In this document: positions 31,441 through 42,873 of the stretch, piece after piece
Position numbering within the stretch: the first letter of the stretch is position 1
Layout: each line of letters opens with the position of its first letter
The notes under the pieces: generated by a model
Told to the model about the DNA's origin: nothing
What the model saw: the letters and a program-made list of their open reading frames with translations, nothing else
Databases searched by the model: none
Assembly: GCA_036245525.1 (NCBI GenBank)
Contig: BTPG01000004.1
Coordinates: 17,110,631-17,174,630, forward strand
Source of the DNA: Semisulcospira habei
Lineage: Eukaryota > Mollusca > Gastropoda > Semisulcospiridae
Direction: 5' to 3'
DNA length: 64,000 nucleotides
Program-made: the position numbers and the translations under genes

Positions 31441-31624
31441 ACCGGCCGTTGACTACTTGGGAGAATAGAGTCGCTAATGAAGGGGCGATAATTAAGCCAA
31501 TCATTTTAGCGCAGTCGTAACAGGCGGCGCCCGTCATATTGTGGCCAAGGCCACTGCGGTGTACTTCAGTCGATAACTATTGGCTTTAACCATTCATACA
31601 CTGACACACAATAAAAATATAAAT

Positions 31625-31726
31625 CGGCCATGAACGATATAGTTCAAGGGTGGTGTCAGATTAGCTTGGCGCCTAAAGGCGCTAACCTACTCTGTCACCA
31701 CCCTTGAACAATCACGGTTGATCTGT
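31625..31726. mobile_element. Family B hairpin, mixed subtype
   Basis: Left arm GGTGGTGTCAGATTAGC (B1-like end), right arm CTACTCTGTCACCACC; GTGTC is matched by the inner right GTCAC only in part. An older copy. Confidence 0.75.
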
Positions 31727-32106
31727 TTCTTGCGCTTGTGGTCTTCCTTCTCTTACTCTCAAATCTGAGTATTTCGGCGTTTAACGCTGTCTGATGAACG
31801 GTACAAAGAGGGGTGGTTTATGTGAAGAATGTCAACATGTTAGTGATGATCTGGCTTATTTTGACTGCTGCATGGATACTCTTTTTCGTGTTCAAGTATT
31901 TTGGGTAGCCGTATTGTAAGTTTAGTTTTTTTTATAAATATTTTAACGTTGATTTCTGAGAAAAATGAACGTACATTTACACGGATAGATATTTAGATTT
32001 GAGAACCGCTCTTGTAATCGTTTACAAAAAAACACAAACAGTAAGAAATAACATAATGAAAATGCAAAGTGAAAAAGAAGCAACGGTTAATATTAATAAA
32101 AGTACT
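31727..32106. other. No recognisable feature
   Basis: AT-rich unique-looking sequence. Confidence 0.35.
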
Positions 32107-32321
32107 TTAACACATTCTACCCCAGGACCGAAATCCCCAAATTTTGAAGCTGCCGTCTGAAGGACTGTATTACAAGTCTGGAGACATGTCGAGCATGATA
32201 GTTCGAGGGTGGTGCCAGAATAGTTTGGCGCCTATGGGCGCCAAGCTATTCTGGCACCACCCTTGAACTATCATGCTCGATCCATGTCTTACATGTGGTG
32301 TGTCGGGTCTGAATGAGTTAA
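32107..32321. mobile_element. Family B2 element, complete
   Basis: Begins TTAACACATTCTACCCC, ends GGTCTGAATGAGTTAA. The tips of the hairpin carry TCGAGCATGATAG/CTATCATGCTCGA instead of TCGACCATG/CATGGTCGA, matched in both arms. Confidence 0.9.
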
Positions 32322-32777
32322 GAAAAGTTCACGTTTATGAAGAGAACAAGAGAGATAGAGAGAGAGAGAGAAAAAAAGAGGGTGGATGAGGGTGGGTGTG
32401 GGAGAGAGAGAGAGAGAAGGAGAGAGAGATGTCCCATCCATCTATTGAGACTTTCACTTCTGACACATAACTGTCATTTGCGTTAACTCAAGAGTTTCGT
32501 AACATTTTCCGCGAGAAACAGTGTCCGTGCCCAAGTTTCAGACTCATCAGGCTTCTGTTTTCAGAATGTCTTTGTTGCTCTTGAATAGATTCATTTCAGC
32601 TCCGTCCGATAACAAAAAAACAGTGAGACATCATGGCAGCTAAGTGGTTCCGGTTCCGGATGATCCAGAATAAATTGTAGCTCTGGCAGTAAACTGACAT
32701 TATCTGTGCTAAATTCGTCGCATCCAGCTATTTACACAGACAATTTCCACCACTGCGACATCAGCCCTCTTCCGTAT
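32322..32777. other. GA-rich stretch, otherwise nothing recognised
   Basis: Degenerate GA repeats at about 32350-32430. Confidence 0.4.
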
Positions 32778-32843
32778 GCAAGAGGCATAGATTTTCATGA
32801 ACCACTGCAGCCGCAGGGGTTCATGAAAATCTATGCCTCTTGC
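32778..32843. mobile_element. Family A hairpin core
   Basis: GCAAGAGGCATAGATTTTCA and TGAAAATCTATGCCTCTTGC. Matched changes: ATTTTCATGAACC with GGTTCATGAAAAT. One mismatch near the loop. Confidence 0.9.
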
Positions 32844-33221
32844 GAGCAGAACAACACCGGTCCTATCTATTTACATTGATCATTCGTTGCTTCTCAGACG
32901 TAGAGAGTGATACAGGTTAAAGCTGGTGACTACTTCAAGTGATACAACTGGTCTCGCTTTTAGCGAGCGCAAAACAAATTTACCCCTGGATCGGTTGCCG
33001 GCCTAGGTAAATTAATAAAAGACTGTAATTATTAACTTCACTCTCACGGAACCGTCAAGCGAGCGCACGTTCGGACGACAAAACTGCTCTCTCACAAAAG
33101 ACAGATTCGTTTCGCTGCCTGTCTCGCTATCAACACCGTTCCTGATTTTCATGCAACCCACGTAAAACCAACAGGAAAACTTGCAGGAGACGGGTGCGGT
33201 CTTGTAGCTTGCCCGTGTCCA

Positions 33222-33271
33222 TCTGCAAGAGGAATAGATCCTCATGAGTCTCTGCACCTCTATACCTCTTG
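33222..33271. mobile_element. Family A remnant, inner arms deleted
   Basis: GCAAGAGGAATAGATCCTCA then TGAGTCTCTGCACC joins CTATACCTCTTGT. Inner right arm missing. Confidence 0.7.
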
Positions 33272-33821
33272 TACTGTCAGGGTCTCATGACTAAGCTGGT
33301 TTAATTCATATACAAAAAGGCATACACATTATACACTTTCACATGCAGCAAGACAACGCTTTTGTTAGTGATCGCTGCTGTTATAAATATAGTGGTCTAC
33401 ATCTGTACGCCAAATAACAAGTAATCTCTTTTTCTGAAGGCGATTGCTGAGTTTTTTCCTCTCACACATGTTCCGCTGAGCGAGGGGTCCATTTGGGTTT
33501 ACCAATCTCTGGAATCGTCCGGGGGATGAAGAGCCCCGCTTGCCAATAAGAGAAGGGGCGGGCGTGATCCCGCGACAGTAAAATAAGTTATCATTGATTA
33601 ATGACGATTGCACCTCCTGCGTTTGATGGTGCTCGAGACAAAAGAAGAACAGCGCCGGACGTCTGCGAGACGTAGCTCTTTGCGACGGAGGAATGACAGC
33701 GCGGGTCTCCGCGACACAGAAGAGATGCCAGAAAGACAAGAGAGAAGCTAGCAAACAGAAAAATACACGACAGACTGGGGAAAAACAAACGTGGGCGAAT
33801 TACGTGTAACAATTATTTATT
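33272..33821. other. No recognisable feature
   Basis: The 129-codon minus frame at 33365-33754 shows no domain or splice context. Confidence 0.35.
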
Positions 33822-33870
33822 TGGGTTTAACGCCGAGCAGGCGATTAAGGCCATCTCACGGCGGTTACAT
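33822..33870 (-). repeat. SINE/LINE 3' end, minus strand
   Basis: Minus-strand GCCTGCTCGGCGTTAAACCC then AAATAAATA; same unit as at 1228 and 3983. Confidence 0.65.
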
Positions 33871-34377
33871 GTAACAAGAAAGACACTTTGAAAGTAGCAA
33901 ACAGAAAGAATTATACAAATTGACTTTAACACGAGCAGGAACACAATTAATGTATTATCCGTATTTGATTATGATAAATTAATTAAGTTAATGAATGTAC
34001 CAAAAAAACGTCGAGTTTTAGTGGGTTCTTTTTAACGTATGCATTACATGTTTCAGGAACTTAATTATCACAAATGTCAAGACCGTGTATTTATTTGAAA
34101 TGAAAGCCAAAGAGAACGCAGTCAGAGAGAATATGTTCAAGTGCAATGTTAAGTTATACAAGTAAAATTATTGACATTGTTTTGTCTTTTGGATTTCATT
34201 CAAAGTTTAAAAAAAAAAATACAAGCAATGTCATTGTCTCAAATTCAAACATGAAAGATCCTGTTAGAAATACCAACACAAGTCTTAATTTCACAAGAAG
34301 ACATTTCTTTTACCAAGTACACTGCCGTCAAAAAACAGTACCTCTGCGAAAGCGGATCGACCAGGCATCTCAAATCT
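33871..34377. other. AT-rich, no recognisable feature
   Basis: Nothing beyond A-rich runs near 34209. Confidence 0.35.
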
Positions 34378-34412
34378 CCGAGAGGCATAGACCCTAGCCT
34401 AATAAGCCCCCC
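34378..34412. mobile_element. Family A left half
   Basis: CGAGAGGCATAGACCCTAGC then CTAATAAGCCCC; no right arm. Confidence 0.55.
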
Positions 34413-34679
34413 GTAAGCTGTGTCTGTTGTGGAACTATAAAGAGGGTTTCTCTAAACGTGTAAGGCGTTCAAGAGTGACATCTACGATGAACTCGCGCCG
34501 TCGGATCAGCCAAACGCCATGAACACTTCAGTTGACCAGAGCCCCAGAAAAATCCACCACTCACACATCACGCGGAATTCAAAGGTTGCTACGACAAAGC
34601 GTGAGAGCTTTGCTCTCCTACCCTCTTCACCAGACGACATTTAACGTGATACAGTCCACTTCCAAACGCCTTTCAGCCT

Positions 34680-34744
34680 GCAAGAGGCATGGATTCTCAT
34701 GAGCCCCTGCGGATGCAGGGGCTCATGAGAATCTATGCCTCTTG
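34680..34744. mobile_element. Family A hairpin core
   Basis: CAAGAGGCATGGATTCTCAT and ATGAGAATCTATGCCTCTTG; the inner stem GAGCCCCTGCGGATGCAGGG is intact. Confidence 0.9.
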
Positions 34745-35054
34745 TTGGCAAAGTTCAGTCCTCAAGTACATCATCCCACTGAAGAATTATTCTGAGTTGA
34801 CTATGCAACTGGGCAGGAACAATCGCGGCCTCATAACATCGCCCTGGCGCGCACCCAGACCGAACATAGTGAAAAGAACGCTGGACGGAGGATCGCAGTT
34901 CAAACACGGAGAGGTCTCTACACACAGCTCAAGAGTGGACTGGAGTGTCCCTTCGTTAAAACGGTATTCATATCGGCCAACTGTAATCGGTCTTACTCCT
35001 AAATCTCCCTCCGTCAGTCAGAGGGACAGTCAATGTCGGGGTTGAAATCAGAGA

Positions 35055-35120
35055 GCAAGAGGCGTGAATTCTCATGAGCCCCTGCTGAAACAGGGGCTCA
35101 TGAGAACCCGTGCCTCTTGC
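35055..35120. mobile_element. Family A hairpin core
   Basis: GCAAGAGGCGTGAATTCTCA and TGAGAACCCGTGCCTCTTGC; GCGTG is partly matched by CCGTGC in the opposite arm. Confidence 0.85.
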
Positions 35121-35301
35121 AAAAAGGAAGGTGTTGTCTCAGGGACCGTAATAGCAGGTCTAGGGTACAAACCGGTGTCGATTGGGGCCGAACGCAGGGG
35201 CATCGCAAGACTCTGTCAAAGTCTGCACGAAATGAACTATAGCATCATTATCATCTCTACACAAAAATCAGCCGAATAATAATAATAATTAGCAGTAGTT
35301 G

Positions 35302-35445
35302 TATTGTTATTATTAGTTTTGTTGTTATTGCTGTTGTTGTTGTTGTTGCTGTTGTTGTTGTTGGTGGTGGTGGTGGTGGTGGTGGCGGCGGCGGCGGCGG
35401 TGTGGTGGTGGTGGTGGTGGTGGTGTTGGTGGTGGTGTAGGTGTT
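35302..35445. repeat. (TTG)n-(GGT)n-(GGC)n trinucleotide tract
   Basis: TTG units pass into GGT and GGC, then GGT again. The Leu/Val/Trp-rich frame is an artefact. Confidence 0.9.
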
Positions 35446-35804
35446 ATGCAGGTCTGTGGCAGATTTGGACCTTAGACCTCTCAGTGTAATTAGAACTGTT
35501 TTCCCTTCTTTTAAAAAAAAATGATCAGCAGCAATTCAGCTCGCAGCTGCAATTTTGCTGGCTTAAAACAGGGGCCGTTGATTTGCAAAGGGTTAAAATA
35601 CGATTGATTGCGACGTAGCGAAACATTGCCGGAACCCCCAAAATGGCAACGAACTTGCGTGGGGACGACAAAAGACTGCAAATTTTGAGCGCCAAATGAA
35701 TTTCGTAATTTGGGGGGCGGTGTGCTGTGAATAGTCACCCTCCTCCCTGCACAGGACTTTTCAGGCTTGCAGAACAATGCTGAATTTCGTTACAAAAGAA
35801 AATG

Positions 35805-35873
35805 TGTGTGCTGGTGTGTGATTTTGGACCTTACGACTGCAGTCGTAAGGTCCAAAATCACACACCAGCACAC
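35805..35873. mobile_element. Family D palindrome, two matched changes
   Basis: GTGTGCTGGTGTGTGATTTT and AAAATCACACACCAGCAC; centre TTACGACTGCAGTCGTAA. Relative to the other D copies, GGTCTG becomes GGTGTG and ACGGC becomes ACGAC, each with its partner in the other arm. Confidence 0.9.
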
Positions 35874-37176
35874 CATTGTTTGTTTTGGGCGAAATTGTAT
35901 GAAACAGTGCGAATTTTGGAAAGTTTTCACTTGAACATTAAACTTCACATTGTCATAGTTTGTTACAGTTCTGTACTCATCTGTTGACAAACGAGACACA
36001 CACAAAAAGAAAATAACTAAGACTGAGAAAAAAAATTACAATGTAATAAATAATCTTAAAATCAATTGTATATCACCTATAAATGAAAGCACTGGACATT
36101 ATTGAGATGCACCAAGATGAATAGCAACAAAAATATGTACTGAATATATAAATGATTTATGCAAATAGCAACGCCGCTCTTGCATGTCGCAACGCGTGCG
36201 TTTAGTAATGCATGCTAATAAAGGACATAATTGTCATATAGCTGTTTTCCGGAGACAAATAGTCCCAGCATAATCCCTCAGGCAAATCATTATACCGCGT
36301 TGTTTGACAAGTCCCCAGATCATACACACAGATCCCTCATACAATAACAAGAGATAAACTCCCGTTGCGATGATATCACCCTGTTATTACTCGCAATAAA
36401 ACCCAATAAAAAGTGTCCTTTCTCTGCGTGATGTGTTATATGAAGTTCAGCATCAGAGGTGTCCTCGGGCCTGATGCTATTTATGCAAATTCTCTCATCA
36501 AGCAAGAGCCTCGCGGGTCTGATCAGTTTTAACCGCAATTTCAACGAAAAGGATGAAAAAATTAAATAAATAATGTCCAGCGTGGAAACATCTTCCTCTT
36601 TTCATTATGTCCGTGGATTGTTGCATAACAACGACCTGACTGTAGACTGTCACTGATGAAAAGAGCAGTTATTCCGGGAGTTAGGGGCAGTGGATGTTGC
36701 ACATCACAGCAATATGTCCATTTTTGTTTTGTTGTTGTTTCCTTTTCATATATTCTTTACCTCTCAACATTGATACTTTGGTTCTTCTGATCATATTCTT
36801 TTTGTTGTATACTGGCATTTCTTCACACTCTGGCTTTCTTACAAATTGTTTTCTTTGCGCGCTGATTTTTTTAAAACGCATTTTCTTTACACTTTGGTTT
36901 TAGTCGAACAATTCCTCAGAACTTATGCAGACAGAACTATCGTTTTCGTTCAGGTGCAGTCCTTATTTATTTCGACAAGTTTTGCTTCTTCTTTGTGAAG
37001 CCTTCCCTTTGTCACACAAATCCGCTACAGTGCATACGTAGCATCACTAAGTTAGAGCGAAATGTTACGAGACCAACAATGTTTACACTGGCTCGGAAGA
37101 ACTGAAAAGAAATTGTGCAGATTTCCCTCTTTTCACACAATCTTTAAAGAAAGGCATCGCTCGGGAAAAATAACCG
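35874..37176. other. No recognisable feature in 1.3 kb
   Basis: The longest stretch outside the island without a palindrome family member. AT-rich; no supported gene. Confidence 0.4.
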
Positions 37177-37220
37177 CAAGAGGCATTTGCGGGGGCTCAT
37201 GAGGATCTATGCCTCCTGCT
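37177..37220. mobile_element. Family A remnant, left arm mostly deleted
   Basis: GCAAGAGGCA joins TTTGCGGGGGCTCATGAGGA and CTATGCCTCCTGC. Intact copy only 56 bases away. Confidence 0.75.
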
Positions 37221-37275
37221 GCCAAACTATCTCTAAAGAAAGACTTCACTCATTAAACCAAAAATATTATTCATC

Positions 37276-37342
37276 TGCAAGAGGCATAGATCCTCATGAG
37301 CCCCCGCGACTGCGGGGGCTCATGAGGCTCTAAGCCTCTTGT
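37276..37342. mobile_element. Family A hairpin core
   Basis: GCAAGAGGCATAGATCCTCA with TGAGGCTCTAAGCCTCTTG; inner stem GCCCCCGCGACTGCGGGGGC. Confidence 0.9.
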
Positions 37343-37817
37343 TGGAGTCAATCACTATTGTGTTTCTCGGCCGGAGGAGGTGGTTGGGTTTTACTCCGCA
37401 AGCCAAGCTAATCGATAGTGTTTGTGATAGGCGAGGTGTTTGAAGGCGAATCAGAGACACCTGCTCGAAGCCAAGGCAAACATTTTGTTAACCGCCGCCT
37501 CTCAGATTACAGCGCTTAGCCAGACAAGACAAACGTGGTGCCGACTGTATCTTAATGCCGGTGATTGCAGGTAGGCCCTGATTGCCAGCGTACGTCTTTG
37601 GTACTTCTTCATCCCACCCCCACCCCCACCCCTCCTCCTATTCCATTTATTCGTTCCGTTTCGTTCCATCGAGTCCGTCTACCCCAACCCATTTTCAGAA
37701 CTGGATGAGCACGTGTCATAGTTTTGCAGTCAGGTCCGAAAGTGCTCGCCGACTCCGATATGTCAATGCATTCTATACTCAACTGCACACATTACGCCTA
37801 CATAAGAGATAAAATGT

Positions 37818-37818
<1 letters not shown>
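37343..37818. other. No recognisable feature
   Basis: CACCCC-rich at about 37614-37636; otherwise unique-looking. Confidence 0.35.

Positions 37819-37902
<84 letters not shown>
37819..37902. repeat. (CT)n microsatellite
   Basis: CT repeat with one CCT interruption near 37852. Confidence 0.95.
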
Positions 37903-37905
<3 letters not shown>

Positions 37906-38211
37906 AAACTGCATGAATGTGTGTACTAGTAAACCACGCGAAGGCTTCCCAAAAAAAGATAACTTCCAGTGATTGCAATAAGGGGATTTAACTCCAGCGT
38001 TGTTTGTGTTTCCCGCAAGGATTATCCTCCTTGACGGCAGCCTCGTTTTGATTACCATCTGCTCGTCAGCCAGGGTACAAAGTTTCTGCCTCCTTGTTTC
38101 GAGAGTTCCATCGTAACGATTCATGTCGACAGCTCTCCGGTGAAAAAAGATCCGAAAAGTCTACAAACTGATCGTCTGCAATGTCTACATTGCATCAACA
38201 CACTCTTCGTC

Positions 38212-38278
38212 TGCAAGAGGCATAGATTATCATGTGCCAGTGCACCCGCACAGGCTCATGATAATCTACGCCTCTTGC
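38212..38278. mobile_element. Family A hairpin core
   Basis: GCAAGAGGCATAGATTATCA and TGATAATCTACGCCTCTTGC; ATTATCATG/CATGATAAT is a matched change. Confidence 0.9.
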
Positions 38279-38642
38279 TGAAATAGGTTTGGCATGTTTA
38301 CGTGATCAGACTGAGGAAGAATTTCGGGTTAGTCTTCAACTGCAAAATTAGCGTTCCGCTTCAGGAAGAAACACACATGGCGGCCGAAGCCGTTTGCCGG
38401 GAGATCATTGCTTGTTCAAGATTAGTCTCTAAGTAGACATGTATCTAAAGTACAAGTGTGACTCAGTAGACAAGCATTCGATACAGCAAAGTTTCAGTTG
38501 AAAGAGGTGTATGGGGGGGGGGGGGGGAACGGGGGGAAAGCATGGGTGAGAGGGGGCTAGAAAGGGAGAGGTGGGGGTGGAGGGGTGCTCGAAGTAGGAC
38601 TTGAATTACCCCACTGACTTGAAAATATAAAATTGTGTTTTT

Positions 38643-38716
38643 GCATTCGAGACGGGCCGCCTTCGGATACACGGCATAAGCCGCGTATCCGGAGTCGACA
38701 CGTCTCGAATGAGTTT
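38643..38716. mobile_element. Family C palindrome, left TTAA lost
   Basis: CATTCGAGACGGGCCGCC and GACACGTCTCGAATGAGTTT around TTCGGATACACGGCATAAGC. Confidence 0.85.
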
Positions 38717-38861
38717 ATCTGAGTGTTTCATTTTTTTTTCGGTGAGATGTGGCGATGAATGACTTAAGCTTAAGTACAGGTTATGCCAACAGTATGGTTT
38801 CTTTAAAAATACAACGCCACGATTTACTTTCGAACTCACGAACTCAGAGAGATTGATTGAT

Positions 38862-39215
38862 TGATTGTACATTGCTTAACGTCCCGACAGCAACAAGACT
38901 TTCTCAGGACGTGCCTGCACTGCTTGTGAAAAGAAAAACTCAACAGAACATTGAATGTATGTCGCCAGCCGGTCCAATACATTAAATAAACCTAACACAT
39001 GGGGCCTAAATAAAGCTAAGACCATTTAGCAACACACATCCAATATCAAGAGCAGTGCAGACAGTAGGGAGAGTTTTAAAAATACAAATACAGGTGAATG
39101 GACAAAGGCATGGGTAGACAGAAACACATGCCCCAGAATAGAGAGGAAAACCCACCCTGTGGGGATGACCAGGGTGACCCTGGGAACTAAAAATTAGTTA
39201 ACCCCAACCAAGTCA
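38862..39215 (-). mobile_element. Retroposon copy 1 (SINE-like), minus strand
   Basis: Closely matches 60780-61145 over about 350 bases, with small insertions or deletions. On the minus strand the 3' end reads GGGACGTTAAGCAATGTACA plus (ATCA)n, like the other SINE ends here. The body contains TGGGTTTTCC and CCTGGTCATCCCCACAGGG (minus reading). No frame of its own. Confidence 0.75.
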
Positions 39216-39442
39216 ACTCAGAGAGAAAGAAGGGGAGGGGACGGAGTCTGATATGCGTTTCAGCAAGATTAGGCGCTACTGAATTAAAAGTCTCATGAAA
39301 ATGATTGACGCTAGTTAGGCTCAGCTGAAGTGATCCTGGGAAACTGCGCCTAGCGGGGCGCTCTTCTACCTTGTGTTCTCACGAATCCGAACTACTAAGA
39401 TCGACTAAAATACAGAGCATCCTAGCATCTCCACCCTCCCTC

Positions 39443-39509
39443 TGCAAGAGGCATGGATTCCTATGAGCCCCTACGACTGCAGGGGCTCATGCGAGTCTAT
39501 GCCTCTTGC
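39443..39509. mobile_element. Family A hairpin core
   Basis: GCAAGAGGCATGGATTCCTA and TGCGAGTCTATGCCTCTTGC; inner CCCCTACGACTGCAGGGG has one mismatch. Confidence 0.85.
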
Positions 39510-39640
39510 CAGTAGGCACCGGAGTACATTTCCCAACTTGGATGACTTCTTCTACAAACCAAGTAACGTGTCAGAGGTTTGATCTAGTGGATGAAAAAGA
39601 CGTGGACTATCTGAATAAAAAAAAAAATGTTCTTCCACCT

Positions 39641-39705
39641 ACAAAAAGCATAGGCTTTCATGAGCCCTGCGACTATAGGGTCCCATGAGGCTCTGTGCCT
39701 CGTGC
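39641..39705. mobile_element. Family A hairpin core, diverged
   Basis: ACAAAAAGCATAGGCTTTCA and TGAGGCTCTGTGCCTCGTGC. Confidence 0.75.
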
Positions 39706-39958
39706 ATTTCAGTAAGAACTGGAATCTATTACTTTTCATCTCATCCTTCAACTCTTTGCGGGTAAGTCGCCATCCGGGTTTTTGAGCGGATATAAGTGAC
39801 GTGTATGTACATCACCTGAAAATCTCTCAGTCGCGGCCCACGAGCAAGAATCATCGAGAATCTGAGCTTCATACTGCCAGCGGGAACTGAAATACGAATA
39901 CCCTCGTCTATATATTTACTTGGTTATTCCTCACACTGAGAAAGTTAGGAACCGGTCA

Positions 39959-40060
39959 GTAACACACTCTCGGGCCGGTGTCAGCCGCAGTGGGCCCGCG
40001 CACGGCCGTGCGCGGGGCCCACTGCGGCTGATATCGGCCCGGGAGTCTTTTGCTTCCTGG
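39959..40060. mobile_element. Family F palindrome, long GC stem
   Basis: CTCTCGGGCCGGTGTCAGCC, then CGCAGTGGGCCCGCGCACGG and CCGTGCGCGGGGCCCACTGC, then GGCTGATATCGGCCCGGGAG. Its centre recurs inside the island at 50683. Confidence 0.9.
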
Positions 40061-41066
40061 AGAGGGGTTTCGACTGGTGTTTTAGAGATAGTGAACATCC
40101 TCTTACCAATGTGAGAGTGATAAAGGGGAGGGGATGAGGCTCCTCGCACAGGTGTTGTGGGCAAACATTCGCACAATGCCCGGCCCGTACCGTTTATCTC
40201 CGTTTCCCACCTCCCACTTTTCCTCCCAGCGCCAACTGACGCAGGTGGAGAGGCTACGATTGCTGAAGGGTAGCGCTTGATCGGCATAGAGGCTTCTTCC
40301 CTGAATAAACTGCTACAGGTCGCGCTTGCTTCGCTCTGAAGGGGCCTGAGTGTACGATTCTTTGATAGAAATAAAACTGGCAGGCCGTTTTGTTTTGTTT
40401 TTTTCGGACAGTTATATCAAGGTGATACGCGGTCTGTCGTACTGTGTATTAGCTCTTAAAAATACAAAGGACAAGATTGCGGAGTGTGTGTACTTGATTG
40501 CGTTGCCCCTTAGTGAATGTGTATCAGATTTTTGTTATCGTCTATTAGTTCGCCCCCACCAACCCCATTCCCTCCCCCCACCCCACATACCCCTGTCTGC
40601 CATCTCGCCAGCAACTATCCCTATTTCCCCTTCCCCTCCCCCTCCGCTTTTCTCGCCCCTCACTATACTCTCTAAAAGTGAAAAATATTCAACTGAAACA
40701 GGCAAAGTTGCTGCAAAGCCTTAGGAATACTGTTGCAACTCAGTTGTACGTTAAAATGTACAACCTCTGTCCTCAGAGATGAAAGTGATCATTAAATCAG
40801 TAGAAATGTTTATTAGTTCTGTCGATAGAATGCCTCTGCCTCCCCAACATCACATCGTCTAACCCTATATCCCCCCCCCCCAACTTTCTATTCCCCACCC
40901 CCATCCCCCCACCTCCATCCCCCCCCACCCACCCCCCCTCCCCCACACCTCGCCTGCTCCCTGATTACACCTAATAGATTATTCTTTGTAGCCATGTGTG
41001 CTGTATCGTGGTAAACGTTTGCGTTTCCAGTTTACTCCTACGGTCCCCCAACCATCCCTGTCACCA
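40061..41066. other. Unique sequence and C-rich stretches
   Basis: C-rich at about 40552-40660 and 40870-40950. Frames over 40350-40724 become proline/serine-rich there and are not credible genes. Confidence 0.4.
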
Positions 41067-41132
41067 GCAAGAGGTATAGATTCTCATGCGCCCCTGCAGT
41101 CGCAGGAGCGCATAAGAATCTATACCTCTTGC
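41067..41132. mobile_element. Family A hairpin core
   Basis: GCAAGAGGTATAGATTCTCA and TAAGAATCTATACCTCTTGC; GGTATAG/CTATACC is matched, and GCGCCCCTG is matched by CAGGAGCGC with one mismatch. Confidence 0.9.
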
Positions 41133-41823
41133 TGAAACGTACTGAAAGTTTACTTTTTCATACTGAGGGAGTCACCCTAGTCCCTAAACAAACGACTGAG
41201 TGGTGTCATCCAAATTCCAATTCCCTGACACATACACACAGATTACAGGTGCAATTTCCTAGGCGTCCAAAAGACATTGTTGCATACGTTTACTACTCGT
41301 GAAAAGTCTACTCTGCACATTTAAGGTTGTGTAAAAGAGACAGTTACTTACGTATGCATTAATTAAAGTTAAAGACATAGTCATATTGGCGCAAACATTA
41401 ATTATAAGTTTCACGGGGAATTTACAAGGTATTGTTTGCAAAGATTAAAGTTAGTGACTTTAACTTAACGTGTTGGACAGACTTTTCAGGAGAAGACGAG
41501 GCTGACGACTTTAAACTGACAGACTGGCAGACTGTTGGCTGGGTTACGAACTCATAGGGCGAGTCAGCTTAAAAATGACAAGACTGTCGAAGATTGTCAA
41601 TGCAAACTGCGTGTACTCAGAGACATATGTCTCCGATGTACCTAAAATTACAAGATTGTGAAAGAAAATCCTGAGAATATATATGAGGCCTTAAGTCAAA
41701 GTGATAAGATGATGTCAGCGGCTTAAAAACGACAAAGCTGTGTCAACAACGAATTTTTACCGTCAGTGCTGTACTAATGGCGTTCAGCTGGCTCTTCACA
41801 GACTAAAATCCAGCCCAATCCGG
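41133..41823. other. No recognisable feature
   Basis: Unique-looking sequence with several GACTTTAA-type words; no gene evidence. Confidence 0.35.
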
Positions 41824-41887
41824 CTACAAGAAACATATATTCTCATGAGCCCCTGCGGCTGCAAGGGCTCATGAGTATGCCTCTTGC
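41824..41887. mobile_element. Family A hairpin core, short right arm
   Basis: ACAAGAAACATATATTCTCA with GGGCTCATGAGTATGCCTC; about four bases missing in the right arm. Confidence 0.8.
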
Positions 41888-42119
41888 TGGCAGAAAACGT
41901 CCTGACGAACATCCATAGAGTGTCGAATTATTTCGAGCAACTCTACAACTAGGAATCCAAGTCGCCTACCTTGACTGCAGTTTATCTGTGTTTACGTCAT
42001 TTCCTGCCTGTTCTTATGGCGGCTGAGGGTCGTTCTCATTTCCCACGTAGATTTGAGGACAGTAATCTGCCCTTTCGAGAACATCTGGTCAGCACATGGC
42101 CAGTCTAATGGACCAGGCC

Positions 42120-42232
42120 GTGTGAGTGAAACAATGATTCAATGCTGGCACACTGGTTGTCTCCCTCGAATTGCTGACCAGCGCAGCGAATCGAGGAAGA
42201 CAACCAGTGTGGAATGAAGGCTGTGAATAGAT
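42120..42232. mobile_element. Single-copy palindrome
   Basis: CACACTGGTTGTCTCCCTCG and CGAGGAAGACAACCAGTGTG around AATTGCTGACCAGCGCAGCG; flanks GTGTGAGTGAAAC and ATAGATTCACAC are also roughly inverted. No relative elsewhere in the window. Confidence 0.8.
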
Positions 42233-42297
42233 TCACACCCGCCAAGGCTCTAAACTAGCCGCCAAGCCTAGGCAATGGCCAACTTTTAAAACAGGGT

Positions 42298-42495
42298 TTA
42301 ACTCAGTCAGCCCCGACACACCACGGCAAGACATGGATCGAGCGTGATAGTTCAAGGGTGGTGCCAGAATAGCTTGGCGCCCACAGGCGCCAAGCTATTC
42401 TGGCACCACCCTTGAACCATTACGCTCGATCTGTCTCCAGAGGTGTAATACAGTCGTTCAGACGACAATTTCAAAAGTTGGGGATTTCAGTCCTG
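42298..42495. mobile_element. Family B2 element
   Basis: Begins TTAACTCAGTCAGCCCC. Hairpin tips TCGAGCGTGATAG and ATTACGCTCGA share GCG changes in both arms. The right end carries AAGTTGGGGATTTCAGTCC but no clear TTAA. Confidence 0.85.
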
Positions 42496-42563
42496 GGGGC
42501 AGAATGTCACATGATACAAAGACATACAGACATACAATAAAGACAACGAGACGTGTTTCCGTG

Positions 42564-42630
42564 TTAACTCACTTCAGACGCGTATCGTAAAATATCGCGT
42601 ATGCGAAAGCAGCACGCCTAGAATGTGTCA
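42564..42630. mobile_element. Family C palindrome, shortened
   Basis: TTAACTCACTTCAGACGCG and GCACGCCTAGAATGTGTCA around CGTAAAATATCGCGTATGCG. Decayed. Confidence 0.65.
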
Positions 42631-42726
42631 AATCACTGTCAAATCGGAGCACAAATGTATCCAATCATCCAGATACACAAAGGTTTGAGATTTCTTGTTT
42701 TACATAATATCATTTTATAAATTAGT

Positions 42727-42810
<84 letters not shown>
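42727..42810. repeat. (CT)n microsatellite
   Basis: CT with CCT interruptions. Confidence 0.95.
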
Positions 42811-42814
<4 letters not shown>

Positions 42815-42816
42815 AC

Positions 42817-42873
42817 TCATTAGGTGACACCTCCAAAATTTGGAAAATACGGCCGTCGGGCTGAATGAGTTAA
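42817..42873. mobile_element. Family B right end only
   Basis: CATTAGGTGACACCTCCAAA then ATACGGCCGTCGGGCTGAAT and GAGTTAA. The hairpin and left end are missing; a CT tract lies where they should be. Confidence 0.8.

Noticed and set aside
31322..31537. Upstream exon of the 30382-30790 gene
   Set aside because: The frame spans a direct repeat, lacks a donor site at a suitable place and has no recognisable sequence.
33365..33754. 129-codon minus-strand gene
   Set aside because: No domain, no clear acceptor or donor, and no codon pattern that stands out from neighbouring noncoding sequence.
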